This document shows, piece by piece, positions 49,380 through 58,041 of a DNA stretch of 64,000 bases. How positions within the stretch are numbered: the first letter of the stretch is position 1; every line of letters starts with the position of its first letter. The position numbers were made by a program, and so were the translations under genes. Origin of the DNA: an uncultured Pelagibacteraceae bacterium (lineage in GTDB: Bacteria; Pseudomonadota; Alphaproteobacteria; Pelagibacterales; Pelagibacteraceae); NCBI GenBank assembly GCA_902631255.1, contig CACOXS010000002.1, positions 1 through 64,000 of the forward strand, written 5' to 3'. Below the pieces are notes generated by a model, which worked only from the letters and a program-made list of their open reading frames with translations, had not been told where the DNA came from and did no database searches.

Positions 49380-50567
49380 ATGAAATCAAAAAAAAGAATT
49401 GTATTAGCTTACTCAGGCGGTTTGGACACTTCTATTATTCTTAAATGGCTTCAAGAAAATTATGATGCAGAAGTAATTTGTTACACCGCAGATATCGGAC
49501 AAGACATAAATAGAAAAAAAATTTTTTCCAATGCAAGAAAATTTGGTGTCACAAAAATAATTATAAATGATTTAAAAGATATTTTTGTTAAAGACTATAT
49601 ATTTCCAATGATCCGTGGTCATGCAATTTATGAGGGTGTTTATCTATTAGGAACCTCAATCGCAAGACCTCTGATAGCAAAGGATCAAATAAAGGTTGCA
49701 AAGAAATTCAAAGCATATGCAGTATCTCATGGGGCTACTGGAAAAGGAAACGACCAAATAAGATTTGAGCTTGGTTATCATTATTTTGGTCCCAAAATAA
49801 AAATTATTGCACCATGGAGAATATGGAATTTAAAATCCCGATCAGATTTAATTAATTATGCGAAGAAGCGCAATATTCCTATCCCAAAAGACAAAAAAGG
49901 TGCATCTCCTTTTTCAGTAGATGATAATTTATTTCATACATCAACTGAAGGTAAGTTGCTAGAAAATCCAAAAAATTCTGCACCAGAATTTATTTTTCAA
50001 AGAACTGTTTCTCCAGAAAAAGCCCCTAACAAAGCTACACACATAACAATCAACTTTAAAAATGGTAATCCAATTGGTCTTAATGGGAAAATATTTAGAC
50101 CAGCAAAATTATTATTAAAACTAAATCAATTGGCAGGAAAAAATGGAATAGGAAGAGTTGATCTTGTTGAAAATAGATTTTTAGGAATCAAATCTAGAGG
50201 AGTTTATGAAACTCCAGGAGGTACATTATTAATCCATGCACATAGAGCGATTGAATCAGTTACACTCGATAAAGAAACAATGCACAAAAAAGATGCTATT
50301 ATGTCAAGGTATGCAGAATTGATCTATAATGGATATTGGTTTTCAAAAGAAAGGTTTAAACTTCAAAAAATTGTAGATTTAAAGAAAAACAAAATAAACG
50401 GATCTGTTAAACTAAAACTTTATAAAGGTAATGTTACAATTCAATCAAGAATGACAAAAAGTAATGCTTATTCATTGAAAAAAGTTTCGTTTGAAGAAAA
50501 TAAATCATTTATTAAATCAAATGTAGAAAAATTTATAAATTTTCACAAAAAAAAGTTAAGAAACTAG
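49380..50567 (+). CDS. argG: Argininosuccinate synthase
   Basis: It joins citrulline and aspartate with ATP in arginine synthesis. The PP-loop LAYSGGLDTSIILKWLQE is near the start. CYTADIGQ, YLLGTSIARPLIAK and SHGATGKGNDQIRFELGY follow, and then APWRIWNL and SVDDNLFHTS. The 395 residues match the type 1 enzyme. It starts four bases after the IalB-like gene. Nothing unusual is seen. Confidence 0.97.
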   Translation: MKSKKRIVLAYSGGLDTSIILKWLQENYDAEVICYTADIGQDINRKKIFSNARKFGVTKIIINDLKDIFVKDYIFPMIRGHAIYEGVYLLGTSIARPLIAKDQIKVAKKFKAYAVSHGATGKGNDQIRFELGYHYFGPKIKIIAPWRIWNLKSRSDLINYAKKRNIPIPKDKKGASPFSVDDNLFHTSTEGKLLENPKNSAPEFIFQRTVSPEKAPNKATHITINFKNGNPIGLNGKIFRPAKLLLKLNQLAGKNGIGRVDLVENRFLGIKSRGVYETPGGTLLIHAHRAIESVTLDKETMHKKDAIMSRYAELIYNGYWFSKERFKLQKIVDLKKNKINGSVKLKLYKGNVTIQSRMTKSNAYSLKKVSFEENKSFIKSNVEKFINFHKKKLRN

Positions 50568-50627
50568 CACATTATTTGGTGACAAATTGGGGATTGTTTA
50601 TTTTTGAAAAAAACTTAATTTAAATCT

Positions 50628-51086
50628 ATGGAATCGTTTAAAAATTGGATGAAAGATACTGCAAACATTTTGTTTGATGATAGCAAAAATGATCTTAGAT
50701 CATTACCTAAAACTGTAAGATTGCAAATTTTATTGGTGTTAAGTTTTATTTGGACTACCGTTTTCAGTTTGTACGTATTTTCATATACAACTTTTGTATT
50801 TGGGTGGACTGGACTTTTTTTAGCCCACATCGGATTAATATTTGCAGTATATTTGACATTTAAACATTTTCATAGAGCTGAAGAGAATTCTGCCAGCGTT
50901 TTTAAAACAAAAAATTTTGATCCCTTTAAAATAATGGTGCTCGTTTTTGTAATTGTTTTTATATTCGTGTTTTCAAAAGGAATTGAAGTATTGACAAGTC
51001 CAAATCCATATTCTTATTCAATTCCGTATGATGGTTCCTCAAAATCAGTATTTGAAAAATGGTTACCATTTAGTAAAGATAAATAA
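50628..51086 (+). CDS. Hypothetical membrane protein upstream of psiE
   Basis: A 152-residue protein with an acidic N-terminus and three predicted helices (about 35-55, 58-78 and 102-122). The C-terminal end (SPNPYSYSIPYDGSSKSVFEKW) is probably outside the cytoplasm. I recognise no family. The stop overlaps the start of the PsiE-like gene by one base, so both are likely expressed together. It lies 60 bases after argG, possibly a new transcript. Confidence 0.75.
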   Translation: MESFKNWMKDTANILFDDSKNDLRSLPKTVRLQILLVLSFIWTTVFSLYVFSYTTFVFGWTGLFLAHIGLIFAVYLTFKHFHRAEENSASVFKTKNFDPFKIMVLVFVIVFIFVFSKGIEVLTSPNPYSYSIPYDGSSKSVFEKWLPFSKDK

Positions 51087-51466
51087 TGGAAAAGATAGCT
51101 AAAAACCTACAACTCCTATTAATGTGTATCATTCTGGTAAGCACTGTTATTGCAGTTGGAATAGAGATTTATAAAATGTTTGAAAATCGATCGGTAACCT
51201 TAGCTGATTTGCTGCTAATGTTTCTTTACTTAGAAGTGCTAGCGATGGTAAGAGTTTTTTGGAACCAGCAATCTATAAGTATTACATTACCACTACTTAT
51301 AGCTATTACTGCATTAGCACGATTTATTATTTTACAAGGAAAAGAAATGGATCCAAGTGCGTTAGTATATGAGGCGGTAGCAATAGTTTTAATTGCAGGT
51401 GCTATTGTAATCTTGAGATTAAGACATAGTGATAAATTAGGTCTAAAGAAAAAAAAATCGAAATAA
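51086..51466 (+). CDS. psiE: Phosphate-starvation-inducible PsiE-like membrane protein
   Basis: A four-helix membrane protein of 126 residues. The family pattern is visible: LLLMFLYLEVLAMVRVFW and SITLPLLIAITALARFIIL, with the ELxxxxxxY-type acidic helix residue Glu in YLEVLAM. The basic tail KLGLKKKKSK lies in the cytoplasm. PsiE is induced under phosphate limitation in E. coli, but its molecular role is not known; no Pho box was identified here. Starts at the stop codon of the previous gene. Confidence 0.85.
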   Translation: MEKIAKNLQLLLMCIILVSTVIAVGIEIYKMFENRSVTLADLLLMFLYLEVLAMVRVFWNQQSISITLPLLIAITALARFIILQGKEMDPSALVYEAVAIVLIAGAIVILRLRHSDKLGLKKKKSK

Positions 51467-51472
51467 TTAAAA

Positions 51473-52612
51473 ATGAATTTTGAAGCTTCAAGGGCTAAGG
51501 CCTTAGACAAACTAAATTATTTTGTGGAAAACAATCTCTCAGAGTATTCAAAACTTAGAAACTTTGATTACGGACCTGATAACAGGTCTAATATTTCTTG
51601 TTTATCTCCATATATTACTCACGGAATTATTAATGAAAAGGAAGTTATCAAAAAATCTCTCAATAAATTTTCATTCGCAAAAAATGAAAAATTTATTCAA
51701 GAAGTATTGTGGCGTACATATTGGAAAGGTTGGTTAGAATTAAGACCCAGTGTTTGGACAGATTTTTTAATTGAACTAAAAAAGATTAAAGAAGATTTTC
51801 AAAACAATCAAAATTATAAAAATGCGATTGAGGGAAAAACAAACGTAGAGTGCTTTAACTATTGGGTCAACGAACTCAAAGAAAATAATTATTTGCATAA
51901 TCATACTAGAATGTGGTTTGCCAGTATTTGGATTTTTACGCTAAATTTACCATGGCAATTAGGAGCAGAATTTTTTATGCAACATCTTTATGATGGAGAC
52001 GCTGCATCAAACACTCTTGGATGGAGATGGGTTGCAGGTGTTCAAACACAGGGAAAACATTATTTAGCAAGTGAGTGGAATATCAAAAAATTTACTAATA
52101 ATAGATTTAGTAATATTAAATTAAATGAAAACGCTCCGCCCAAGATTTCTGAAAAGAAATACTCAATTTTAAAACAGGATTTTACTAATCCTGAAAATAT
52201 TGATCAAAATAATTTGATAATATTCGAGAATAACCTCTGTTTTGAAACAAGTGATTTTCAAAATAATAAATTTAAAAAATTTTATATAATTTCGAATAAA
52301 AATGAAAATAGATGCATCAAACTTAGTGAAAAAGTTCTAAAATTTAAGTTTTCACTCATTCGAGACCAGGAACAAAGATTTAAAAATCAATCTATTGATT
52401 GTGAAGTTATAGATATTAGCGAAATTAAAAAGATAGAAAAAGCAGTCGGGTTGTATCCAACTGTTGGAGAAAATTTAGATTATTTGAATTCAAATACTTT
52501 TAAAATCAATTTCCTTTATAGAGAACTTGATCAAAATTCTTGGCAATATTGTAATAAAGGTTTCTTTAACTTTAAAAATTATATTCCAAAAATTATTTCA
52601 ACACTTAACTAA
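51473..52612 (+). CDS. Photolyase-like FAD-binding protein with non-standard domain order
   Basis: A 379-residue protein. The FAD-binding helical domain of photolyases starts almost at residue 1: NISCLSPYITHGIIN, FIQEVLWRTYWKGWLELRP, NYLHNHTRMWFASIW, and DGDAASNTLGWRWVAGVQT (to about 220). The usual N-terminal antenna-binding alpha/beta domain is missing. Instead residues about 245-379 form an alpha/beta-like region (NLIIFENNLCFE, KFYIISNKNENR, CEVIDISEI). This looks like a short or circularly permuted photolyase/cryptochrome. DNA repair activity is not certain; residues between FAD contacts differ from class I enzymes. Confidence 0.85.
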   Translation: MNFEASRAKALDKLNYFVENNLSEYSKLRNFDYGPDNRSNISCLSPYITHGIINEKEVIKKSLNKFSFAKNEKFIQEVLWRTYWKGWLELRPSVWTDFLIELKKIKEDFQNNQNYKNAIEGKTNVECFNYWVNELKENNYLHNHTRMWFASIWIFTLNLPWQLGAEFFMQHLYDGDAASNTLGWRWVAGVQTQGKHYLASEWNIKKFTNNRFSNIKLNENAPPKISEKKYSILKQDFTNPENIDQNNLIIFENNLCFETSDFQNNKFKKFYIISNKNENRCIKLSEKVLKFKFSLIRDQEQRFKNQSIDCEVIDISEIKKIEKAVGLYPTVGENLDYLNSNTFKINFLYRELDQNSWQYCNKGFFNFKNYIPKIISTLN

Positions 52613-52830
52613 AACCATCTAAACATGCCAATAATCCCGGCTGTAGCATAAAAGAATTGTAAAAATAATATTCCTCTATGACCACCTCGATAAGCCCAAA
52701 TTCCAATTAGAATTGCAGATATAAGTAGTAAACAAAAACCAAAAAACTCTATACCTATGTTCATAGCCACAAATAATGAGTACATTATTGCAGTGATAAC
52801 ACCTGCCCACTCAAAAATTTTATTATTCAT
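52609..52830 (-). CDS. Hypothetical small membrane protein
   Basis: A 73-residue protein with two or three hydrophobic stretches (ITAIMYSLFVAMNIGIEFFGF, LLLISAILIGIWAYRGG, FLQFFYATAGIIGM). It resembles small YgaP- or amino-acid-permease-like caps of unknown role; no family can be named. The start overlaps the amidotransferase stop by four bases, and the stop overlaps the convergent photolyase-like gene. Likely co-translated with the amidotransferase. Confidence 0.7.
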   Translation of the reverse strand: MNNKIFEWAGVITAIMYSLFVAMNIGIEFFGFCLLLISAILIGIWAYRGGHRGILFLQFFYATAGIIGMFRWF

Positions 52831-53546
52831 AAAAGTTTTTTAAAGTTATTATAAAGAATCTTAGAATAATTATTCATATCTGTCATATTATCTTTAGCAG
52901 ATTGATCAAATTTTTCTAACGCTCCATTTCCTAACTGATCTTCAAGGGCTTTTTTATATTCTGGTACACATCCCCACTCTTTTACAGTCGTGTCTTTTAT
53001 CTCAATGTGGAATTGGATACCGTAAGCATGATCTTGATATTTAAAAATTTGATATTTAGTAATTGGGGATGACGCTAATAAAGTGACATCATTATTATTT
53101 TCTATTTCTTGGACCTCGTAAGAATGCCATTGTAAACTTTTAATTTGGTCAGGAAATTTTGAGAATAAATTGTCTTTATTTTTTTCTTGGGTGAAATTGA
53201 TATCCATCATTCCAATCTCTGCTGGCCTTGATTTAACAATTTTACCTCCAACAACTTCACCTAATAACTGGCAACCTAAACAAAATCCTAAATATGGTTT
53301 TTTTAAATCAATAACAAATTCTTTAATTCTTTTTTTTTCCTCAACTAACCAAGGAAATTCTTTTTCCATATAAGTATCCATCGGACCTCCCATACAAAAC
53401 ATTCCATCGAATTCATTCAAATTTGTTGGAATTTTTTGACCCTCATCTAATTCAATTGTAGTAAGATTAAATCCATCAGCCATCATTAAATCCTTTATAT
53501 AACCCGGATCTTCAATTTTAATGTGTTGTAAAATAATTATGTTCAA
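52827..53546 (-). CDS. Class I glutamine amidotransferase-like protein
   Basis: This 239-residue stand-alone GATase1 domain has an intact triad: Cys89 in GFCLGCQLLGE, His180 and Glu182 in GIQFHIEI. The oxyanion segment MGGPMDTYMEKEFPWL matches the GMP-synthase-like/YfeJ group. No synthetase domain is attached; related proteins act as gamma-glutamyl hydrolases or partner with a separate synthetase. The start is TTG at 53546 with no ATG near. It overlaps the small membrane protein gene by four bases. Confidence 0.88.
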   Translation of the reverse strand: MNIIILQHIKIEDPGYIKDLMMADGFNLTTIELDEGQKIPTNLNEFDGMFCMGGPMDTYMEKEFPWLVEEKKRIKEFVIDLKKPYLGFCLGCQLLGEVVGGKIVKSRPAEIGMMDINFTQEKNKDNLFSKFPDQIKSLQWHSYEVQEIENNNDVTLLASSPITKYQIFKYQDHAYGIQFHIEIKDTTVKEWGCVPEYKKALEDQLGNGALEKFDQSAKDNMTDMNNYSKILYNNFKKLL

Positions 53547-53570
53547 TCTAAAAGCTTTTCTTAAAATTTA

Positions 53571-54260
53571 TTATCTTGCTAGTTTTATGAAAATATCACC
53601 CATACCAGCATCTAAATTTTCTAAAGGTGTATTATTTCTCAACTCGCAATATCTACCCGTCACTTGATGACTTTTAACAAAGTCTACCTCATCTTTCGCA
53701 CAATTTTTCCCATTGTGCAATAAACCTATTACTATTTGATCATTAAGACTATACACTTCTGATTTATTGATTTTTTCACCATTACAAAAATAATCTTTAT
53801 TTACTCTATTAGGAAAATCTTTTTTAGAACAAGGATTTTTAATTGTTAAAACATAGAATTCTTTAAAACCATCCTCAAATTTATGTTTCATCTTTTGGGC
53901 TTCAGAATACTTCATAAGATCACACGAGCATGGAACACAACACCTATAATAGTTTCCACAAATTTTTTTGTTCGTTTTACTTTCTTTTATAAATAAGAAT
54001 TCTGTGTCACTATTTGGGTCAATCAAAGATCCAGAAACTGCACAATATAATTTGTTAAATTCAACAAAGTCTTTGTAAGTTATTTTTTTATCTATGATGT
54101 ATTTAAAAAATTTTGGTCCTGCAGCATTTCTATTTTTATCTGGGAATATTCTAGACCAATCAGTAATAAGCTCTTTGTGATAATTTTTTTCTCCAGCAAA
54201 CGACTTAAGCTGAAATGATATTAAAAATACAATTAAAAATATATTGAATATTTTTTTCAT
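53571..54260 (-). CDS. Hypothetical cysteine-rich secreted protein
   Basis: This 229-residue protein starts with a signal peptide (IFNIFLIVFLISFQLKSFAG). Ten cysteines are present, including a dense cluster KICGNYYRCCVPCSCDLMKY (about residues 99-118), plus LYCAVSG, NPCSKKD, YFCNGEK, NCAKDE and RYCELRN. Such spacing suggests disulfides or metal binding in the periplasm. No family is recognised. It overlaps the FG-GAP/UnbV gene stop by four bases, pointing to a shared function. Confidence 0.75.
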   Translation of the reverse strand: MKKIFNIFLIVFLISFQLKSFAGEKNYHKELITDWSRIFPDKNRNAAGPKFFKYIIDKKITYKDFVEFNKLYCAVSGSLIDPNSDTEFLFIKESKTNKKICGNYYRCCVPCSCDLMKYSEAQKMKHKFEDGFKEFYVLTIKNPCSKKDFPNRVNKDYFCNGEKINKSEVYSLNDQIVIGLLHNGKNCAKDEVDFVKSHQVTGRYCELRNNTPLENLDAGMGDIFIKLAR

Positions 54261-55714
54261 TTCTGCCTTACAATAATTGTTTGGTTAAGTTTATTTATAT
54301 CAATCATTTCTTTACTTCCATTTGTCCATCTAATTTCTACTTTAAAATTTTTTTCTTTTTTTCTAATTCCATAATGTGCCACAGGTTCCATTTGGCATAA
54401 GTAACCAGATCCTGCATCAATTGTTTTTGAATGTTTTCTTTGATTAGTTATTAAAGTAACAGTGGCCCCTCTTGCTGGCGCACCATATTTATTTAACGGT
54501 TTAATCCTTAAGTATTTACTTCCTTTATTAACTTTTGCTTTATACAAAGTTAATGTTTGTGCTTTACTTTCACCACGAGAAACTAATAATTCTAAAATTC
54601 CATCATTATCTATATCCGCGACTGCAGCCCCAGTTCCGTATCCATAAGCTTCGAGTCCTACCTTAAAATTTATTTGCTCAAATTTTCCATTATCTTTAAT
54701 ACGAAATAACTTATTTGGTTCTGCTATATTGTTCATGAAAACTTCATCAAAACCATCATTATCAAAATCTGCAGAAATAATTGTTCTTATTCTAGAAGGT
54801 TCATCAAAATCTTTATTTCCAATGTCTTTAAATTCATTATTTTCTAAGACCCAAGCTCTGTGATATCCAAGCCAATTACCACTTAAAATATCTAATCTAC
54901 CCCGGTAATATATGTCTGATAAAGCTGTACCCCGTCCATTTTGGATTGCATCATCTAATCTATAATCAAATGCAACATCATCAAAATTACCATTATTATT
55001 TTTAAAAAGAAAATTTGCTCCTCTCTCATTAGCCGCAAAGATATCAGCTCTTTCTGTCAAGATATGCCCAGATACAACTGCTCTTCCTCCAGTAATATTA
55101 TCCAGATTTAAATTCTCAGCTTTATCTTTAATAAGTTCATTTTCAATCTCATAAAACCTTGTTGGTCCTCCGTAGTTTGCAACATAAATTCCATATTCAC
55201 CATCTCCTTTTCTATCTACACAAACAACAGATCTTCCTGCTGTTAAATTTAGATTTTCTTTATTTTTTTCTAATTCAAATAAATCAAAATAATTATTATC
55301 TTTTATATCCAATAATCTGTCTGAATATTTTTTAACTCCACTATATGTATCGGTATTTAAAAAGTAGATTTCTTCAAAGCCATCTTTATCAATATCACAT
55401 GCAGCAACTCCAATAGTTTTCTTTGAAATATCTGAAAAAATTTTTTGTTGGTTTATATTCTTCAATTTTCCATCCTGAAAAGATAACGCTAAATTCGGAA
55501 AACCAAAACCTGTAACTAAAAACTCATTATTTCCATCCATATTAAAATCTGTCACTGAAATACCATAGCTCAGTCTTTTTTCATTATTTTCAATAATTTT
55601 TGATAGATCCTCAAAAAATTCTGCACGAACATTATTTGTAAGAATTAAGAATAAAAATAAAATTAAATATTTATTAAAATTTTTTATTTTTTGGATGAAC
55701 ATTTTTTTGAACAA
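54257..55714 (-). CDS. FG-GAP/VCBS repeat protein with C-terminal ASPIC/UnbV domain
   Basis: A 485-residue exported protein. After a signal peptide ([18 protein letters not shown]) come repeated calcium-binding-type FG-GAP segments: [44 protein letters not shown] and [15 protein letters not shown], forming a beta-propeller. The C-terminal ASPIC/UnbV segment has [29 protein letters not shown] and [15 protein letters not shown]. Function unknown; such proteins bind surfaces or ligands. Starts at ATG 55714 (alternative 55702), inside the end of the DUF2256 gene. Confidence 0.88.
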   Translation of the reverse strand: MFKKMFIQKIKNFNKYLILFLFLILTNNVRAEFFEDLSKIIENNEKRLSYGISVTDFNMDGNNEFLVTGFGFPNLALSFQDGKLKNINQQKIFSDISKKTIGVAACDIDKDGFEEIYFLNTDTYSGVKKYSDRLLDIKDNNYFDLFELEKNKENLNLTAGRSVVCVDRKGDGEYGIYVANYGGPTRFYEIENELIKDKAENLNLDNITGGRAVVSGHILTERADIFAANERGANFLFKNNNGNFDDVAFDYRLDDAIQNGRGTALSDIYYRGRLDILSGNWLGYHRAWVLENNEFKDIGNKDFDEPSRIRTIISADFDNDGFDEVFMNNIAEPNKLFRIKDNGKFEQINFKVGLEAYGYGTGAAVADIDNDGILELLVSRGESKAQTLTLYKAKVNKGSKYLRIKPLNKYGAPARGATVTLITNQRKHSKTIDAGSGYLCQMEPVAHYGIRKKEKNFKVEIRWTNGSKEMIDINKLNQTIIVRQK

Positions 55715-55812
55715 TACTTAACTTTTTCCCAATTAAGTCTCCATTTTTTTCTCCATTTAAATGGTCTTTGACATATTGGACAAACCTTGATTGGTAAATT
55801 TTCTTTTTTCAC
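55684..55812 (-). CDS. DUF2256 zinc-ribbon mini-protein
   Basis: A 42-residue protein beginning GTG at 55812, whose first base pairs overlap the photolyase-related stop (TAGTG), and ending with TAA at 55684, inside the following gene. Four cysteines are arranged CPIC (11, 14) and CSKKC (34, 38), a likely zinc site, around [20 protein letters not shown]2256 proteins are commonly encoded next to photolyase-related genes, as here. It is missing from simple gene calls because of its size. Confidence 0.88.
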   Translation of the reverse strand: MKKENLPIKVCPICQRPFKWRKKWRLNWEKVKYCSKKCSSKK

Positions 55813-57302
55813 TAAATTGTATTTGCTTTAATGAATTTATCTGCGGCTGACAAAATCAATTTTTTTCTATCAGTTTTCATCTTATCGAAAATTCTCACCA
55901 TCATTGATAGCCTTGGATTTTTTAAAAAAAACTTTCTATTTCGATCTATAAATCTCCAATAAAGACCATCCATTATATTACACCAATCACCCCTTTTAAA
56001 ATCCATCATCTTCATAAAATAGCTTGATCCACAAATGTATGGTTTAGTTGCAAATATTCCACCGTCACTAAACAATCCCATTCCATAAACATTTGGAACC
56101 ATCACCCAATCTGAGGAGTCCACAAACATTTCCATAAACCACTTGTAAACAATAATGGGTTTGATTTCACAAAGGTTCATTATGTTTGATAAAATCATGA
56201 GTCTTTCAATATGGTGAGACCATCCATGATTTAATGCATTCTTTATTGCATAATCCAATGGTGGTAATCCAGTGGTGCCGTCATACCAGGATTTTTTCAT
56301 CTTACGATTTTGTTTAAAAAAATTTCCTGTCTCCATTTCAGTAGAATAACTTTGATAAATTCCTCTCATAAATTCTCTCCAACCAATTATTTGACGAACG
56401 TATCCCTCTAAAGAATTTAGTCTTATTTTTTTACTTTTATGAAAATCTAAAATTTTTTTAATTATAAATTCTGGAGTGATAAGACCTAAATTTACATAAG
56501 GGCTTAGTGCACTATGAAATAAAATATTATCTTTTTGATCAACTGCATCCTCGTAATCACCAAATAAATTTGATTTTTCTTTAATAAAAAAATTTAAAAG
56601 CTTTAAAACATCATTGTGTTCTGTGGCAAACCAGAAATTTTTGGTACTGCCAGGATGATCCTTAAATAATTTTTCTACAATAGGTTTTAGCTTTTTAGTA
56701 TGAGAAGTTTCATTTATTTTTGGAAATTTTGGGATTGAAATATTTTTTGGTAATTTATTTCTATTATCCTCATCAAAACTCCACTTACCTCCAGCAGGAT
56801 TCCCATCAGCACCCATTAATATTCCAGATTTTTTTCTGACATCTTTGTAGAAAGTTGCCATAAATGGTTTTTTGGATTTAGATAAATATTTTTTAAAATC
56901 CTCTCTTGAATTTAAAAACATCGGCGTCTGGATAATATTCCATTTTATTTTTTCTTTATTAACGAATTGATTTATTTTTTTTTCAAAAAACTTATCCTCA
57001 ACTTCAAAACTGGATATTTCCTTAATTTTTTTTGTGCTAATTAATTTTTTAAGCTTTTTAAAATAACTTTCCTTAAATTCTTTATCCTCTACTTTAGAGT
57101 ATTCAATTTTAAATTTATTTTTTTTAAGTTCATCTGCGTGAGATCGCATTGATGATAAAAATAGAAGAATTTTTTGTTTATGATGTTTTTCATAAGTACA
57201 TAGCTCATAATCTTCAGCCATGAAAAAAAGGTGGTCTTTTTTGAAGCGGTCTAAGTATTTTGATGGAAATAATTGATTGCCCAGTATAAAAAATAACTTC
57301 AT
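55812..57302 (-). CDS. Deoxyribodipyrimidine photolyase-related protein (FeS-BCP/PhrB type), cluster cysteines reduced
   Basis: A 496-residue protein of the prokaryotic (6-4) photolyase-related family. It starts [15 protein letters not shown], then [20 protein letters not shown], and in the FAD domain has [47 protein letters not shown]. PhrB has four Fe-S cysteines; here I see Cys near residue 377 (NLCEIKP), one near 423 (YICGSSYF) and one near 440 ([12 protein letters not shown]), without the usual CxxC segment. The cluster may be absent or altered. It is divergent from the SDR gene. Confidence 0.88.
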   Translation of the reverse strand: MKLFFILGNQLFPSKYLDRFKKDHLFFMAEDYELCTYEKHHKQKILLFLSSMRSHADELKKNKFKIEYSKVEDKEFKESYFKKLKKLISTKKIKEISSFEVEDKFFEKKINQFVNKEKIKWNIIQTPMFLNSREDFKKYLSKSKKPFMATFYKDVRKKSGILMGADGNPAGGKWSFDEDNRNKLPKNISIPKFPKINETSHTKKLKPIVEKLFKDHPGSTKNFWFATEHNDVLKLLNFFIKEKSNLFGDYEDAVDQKDNILFHSALSPYVNLGLITPEFIIKKILDFHKSKKIRLNSLEGYVRQIIGWREFMRGIYQSYSTEMETGNFFKQNRKMKKSWYDGTTGLPPLDYAIKNALNHGWSHHIERLMILSNIMNLCEIKPIIVYKWFMEMFVDSSDWVMVPNVYGMGLFSDGGIFATKPYICGSSYFMKMMDFKRGDWCNIMDGLYWRFIDRNRKFFLKNPRLSMMVRIFDKMKTDRKKLILSAADKFIKANTI

Positions 57303-57329
57303 AATTAAATATAACTAATTAAATTTTTT

Positions 57330-58040
57330 ATGTCAGAAAAATATCTTATTTTTGGTGCGACAGGTTCAATCGGATCGAGTTTGGCTGAACAATTAGTAAA
57401 TTCTGGAAATAGCGTCCATTTAGTGGGTAGAGATGAAAACGAGGTCAAAAATATTTCAGAGAGATTAGAGTGTCCTTTTACTATCGCAAATGTTTTGGAA
57501 GAGGGATTTATAGAAAAAGTTAAAAATGATATTTCAGATGTAAAAGGTGTTGCTTATTGTGTTGGCTCAATTGATTTAAAACCTGTGAGAATGGTAACAG
57601 AGCAAGATTTTGTAAAATGTATGAAATTAAATCTTTATTCTGCGGTTGAAGTTATTAAGGGGTATCAAGAAAGTTTGAAAAAAAATAAAGGCTCAATAGT
57701 TTTATTTTCAACTGTTGCTGCTCAAAGAGGATTTACCAATCACGCAATTATTGCATCAACAAAAGCAGCTGTTGAGGGTTTAACGGTCTCACTTGCAGCT
57801 GAATTTGCTCCAAACATAAGAGTGAATTGTATTGCACCAAGCTTAACCAATTCAAAAATTGCTGAGCCAATGTTAAAGAATAAAGTCCTAGCAGATGGAA
57901 TTGCAAAAGCCCATCCTTTAAAAAGATTGGGGGAGGGTAAAGACTCTGCCTCTTTAGCCAGATTTTTAATCACTGAAGATAGCTCCTGGATAACAGGTCA
58001 AATTATTGCAGTAGATGGTGGAAGATCTAAACTTTCATAA
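57330..58040 (+). CDS. Short-chain dehydrogenase/reductase family protein lacking catalytic Tyr
   Basis: A 236-residue SDR with the nucleotide loop FGATGSIGSSLAEQL (Gly9-Gly15) and C-terminal WITGQIIAVDGGRSKL. The classical YxxxK active site is altered: Lys145 is kept (IIASTKAAVEG), but the Tyr four residues earlier is Ile141, and the Ser position is Thr128 in LFSTVAAQRG. It may therefore bind nucleotides without normal dehydrogenase chemistry or use another mechanism. It starts 27 bases from the divergent photolyase-related gene and is followed by the PQQ-type sugar dehydrogenase. Confidence 0.88.
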   Translation: MSEKYLIFGATGSIGSSLAEQLVNSGNSVHLVGRDENEVKNISERLECPFTIANVLEEGFIEKVKNDISDVKGVAYCVGSIDLKPVRMVTEQDFVKCMKLNLYSAVEVIKGYQESLKKNKGSIVLFSTVAAQRGFTNHAIIASTKAAVEGLTVSLAAEFAPNIRVNCIAPSLTNSKIAEPMLKNKVLADGIAKAHPLKRLGEGKDSASLARFLITEDSSWITGQIIAVDGGRSKLS

Positions 58041-58041
58041 G

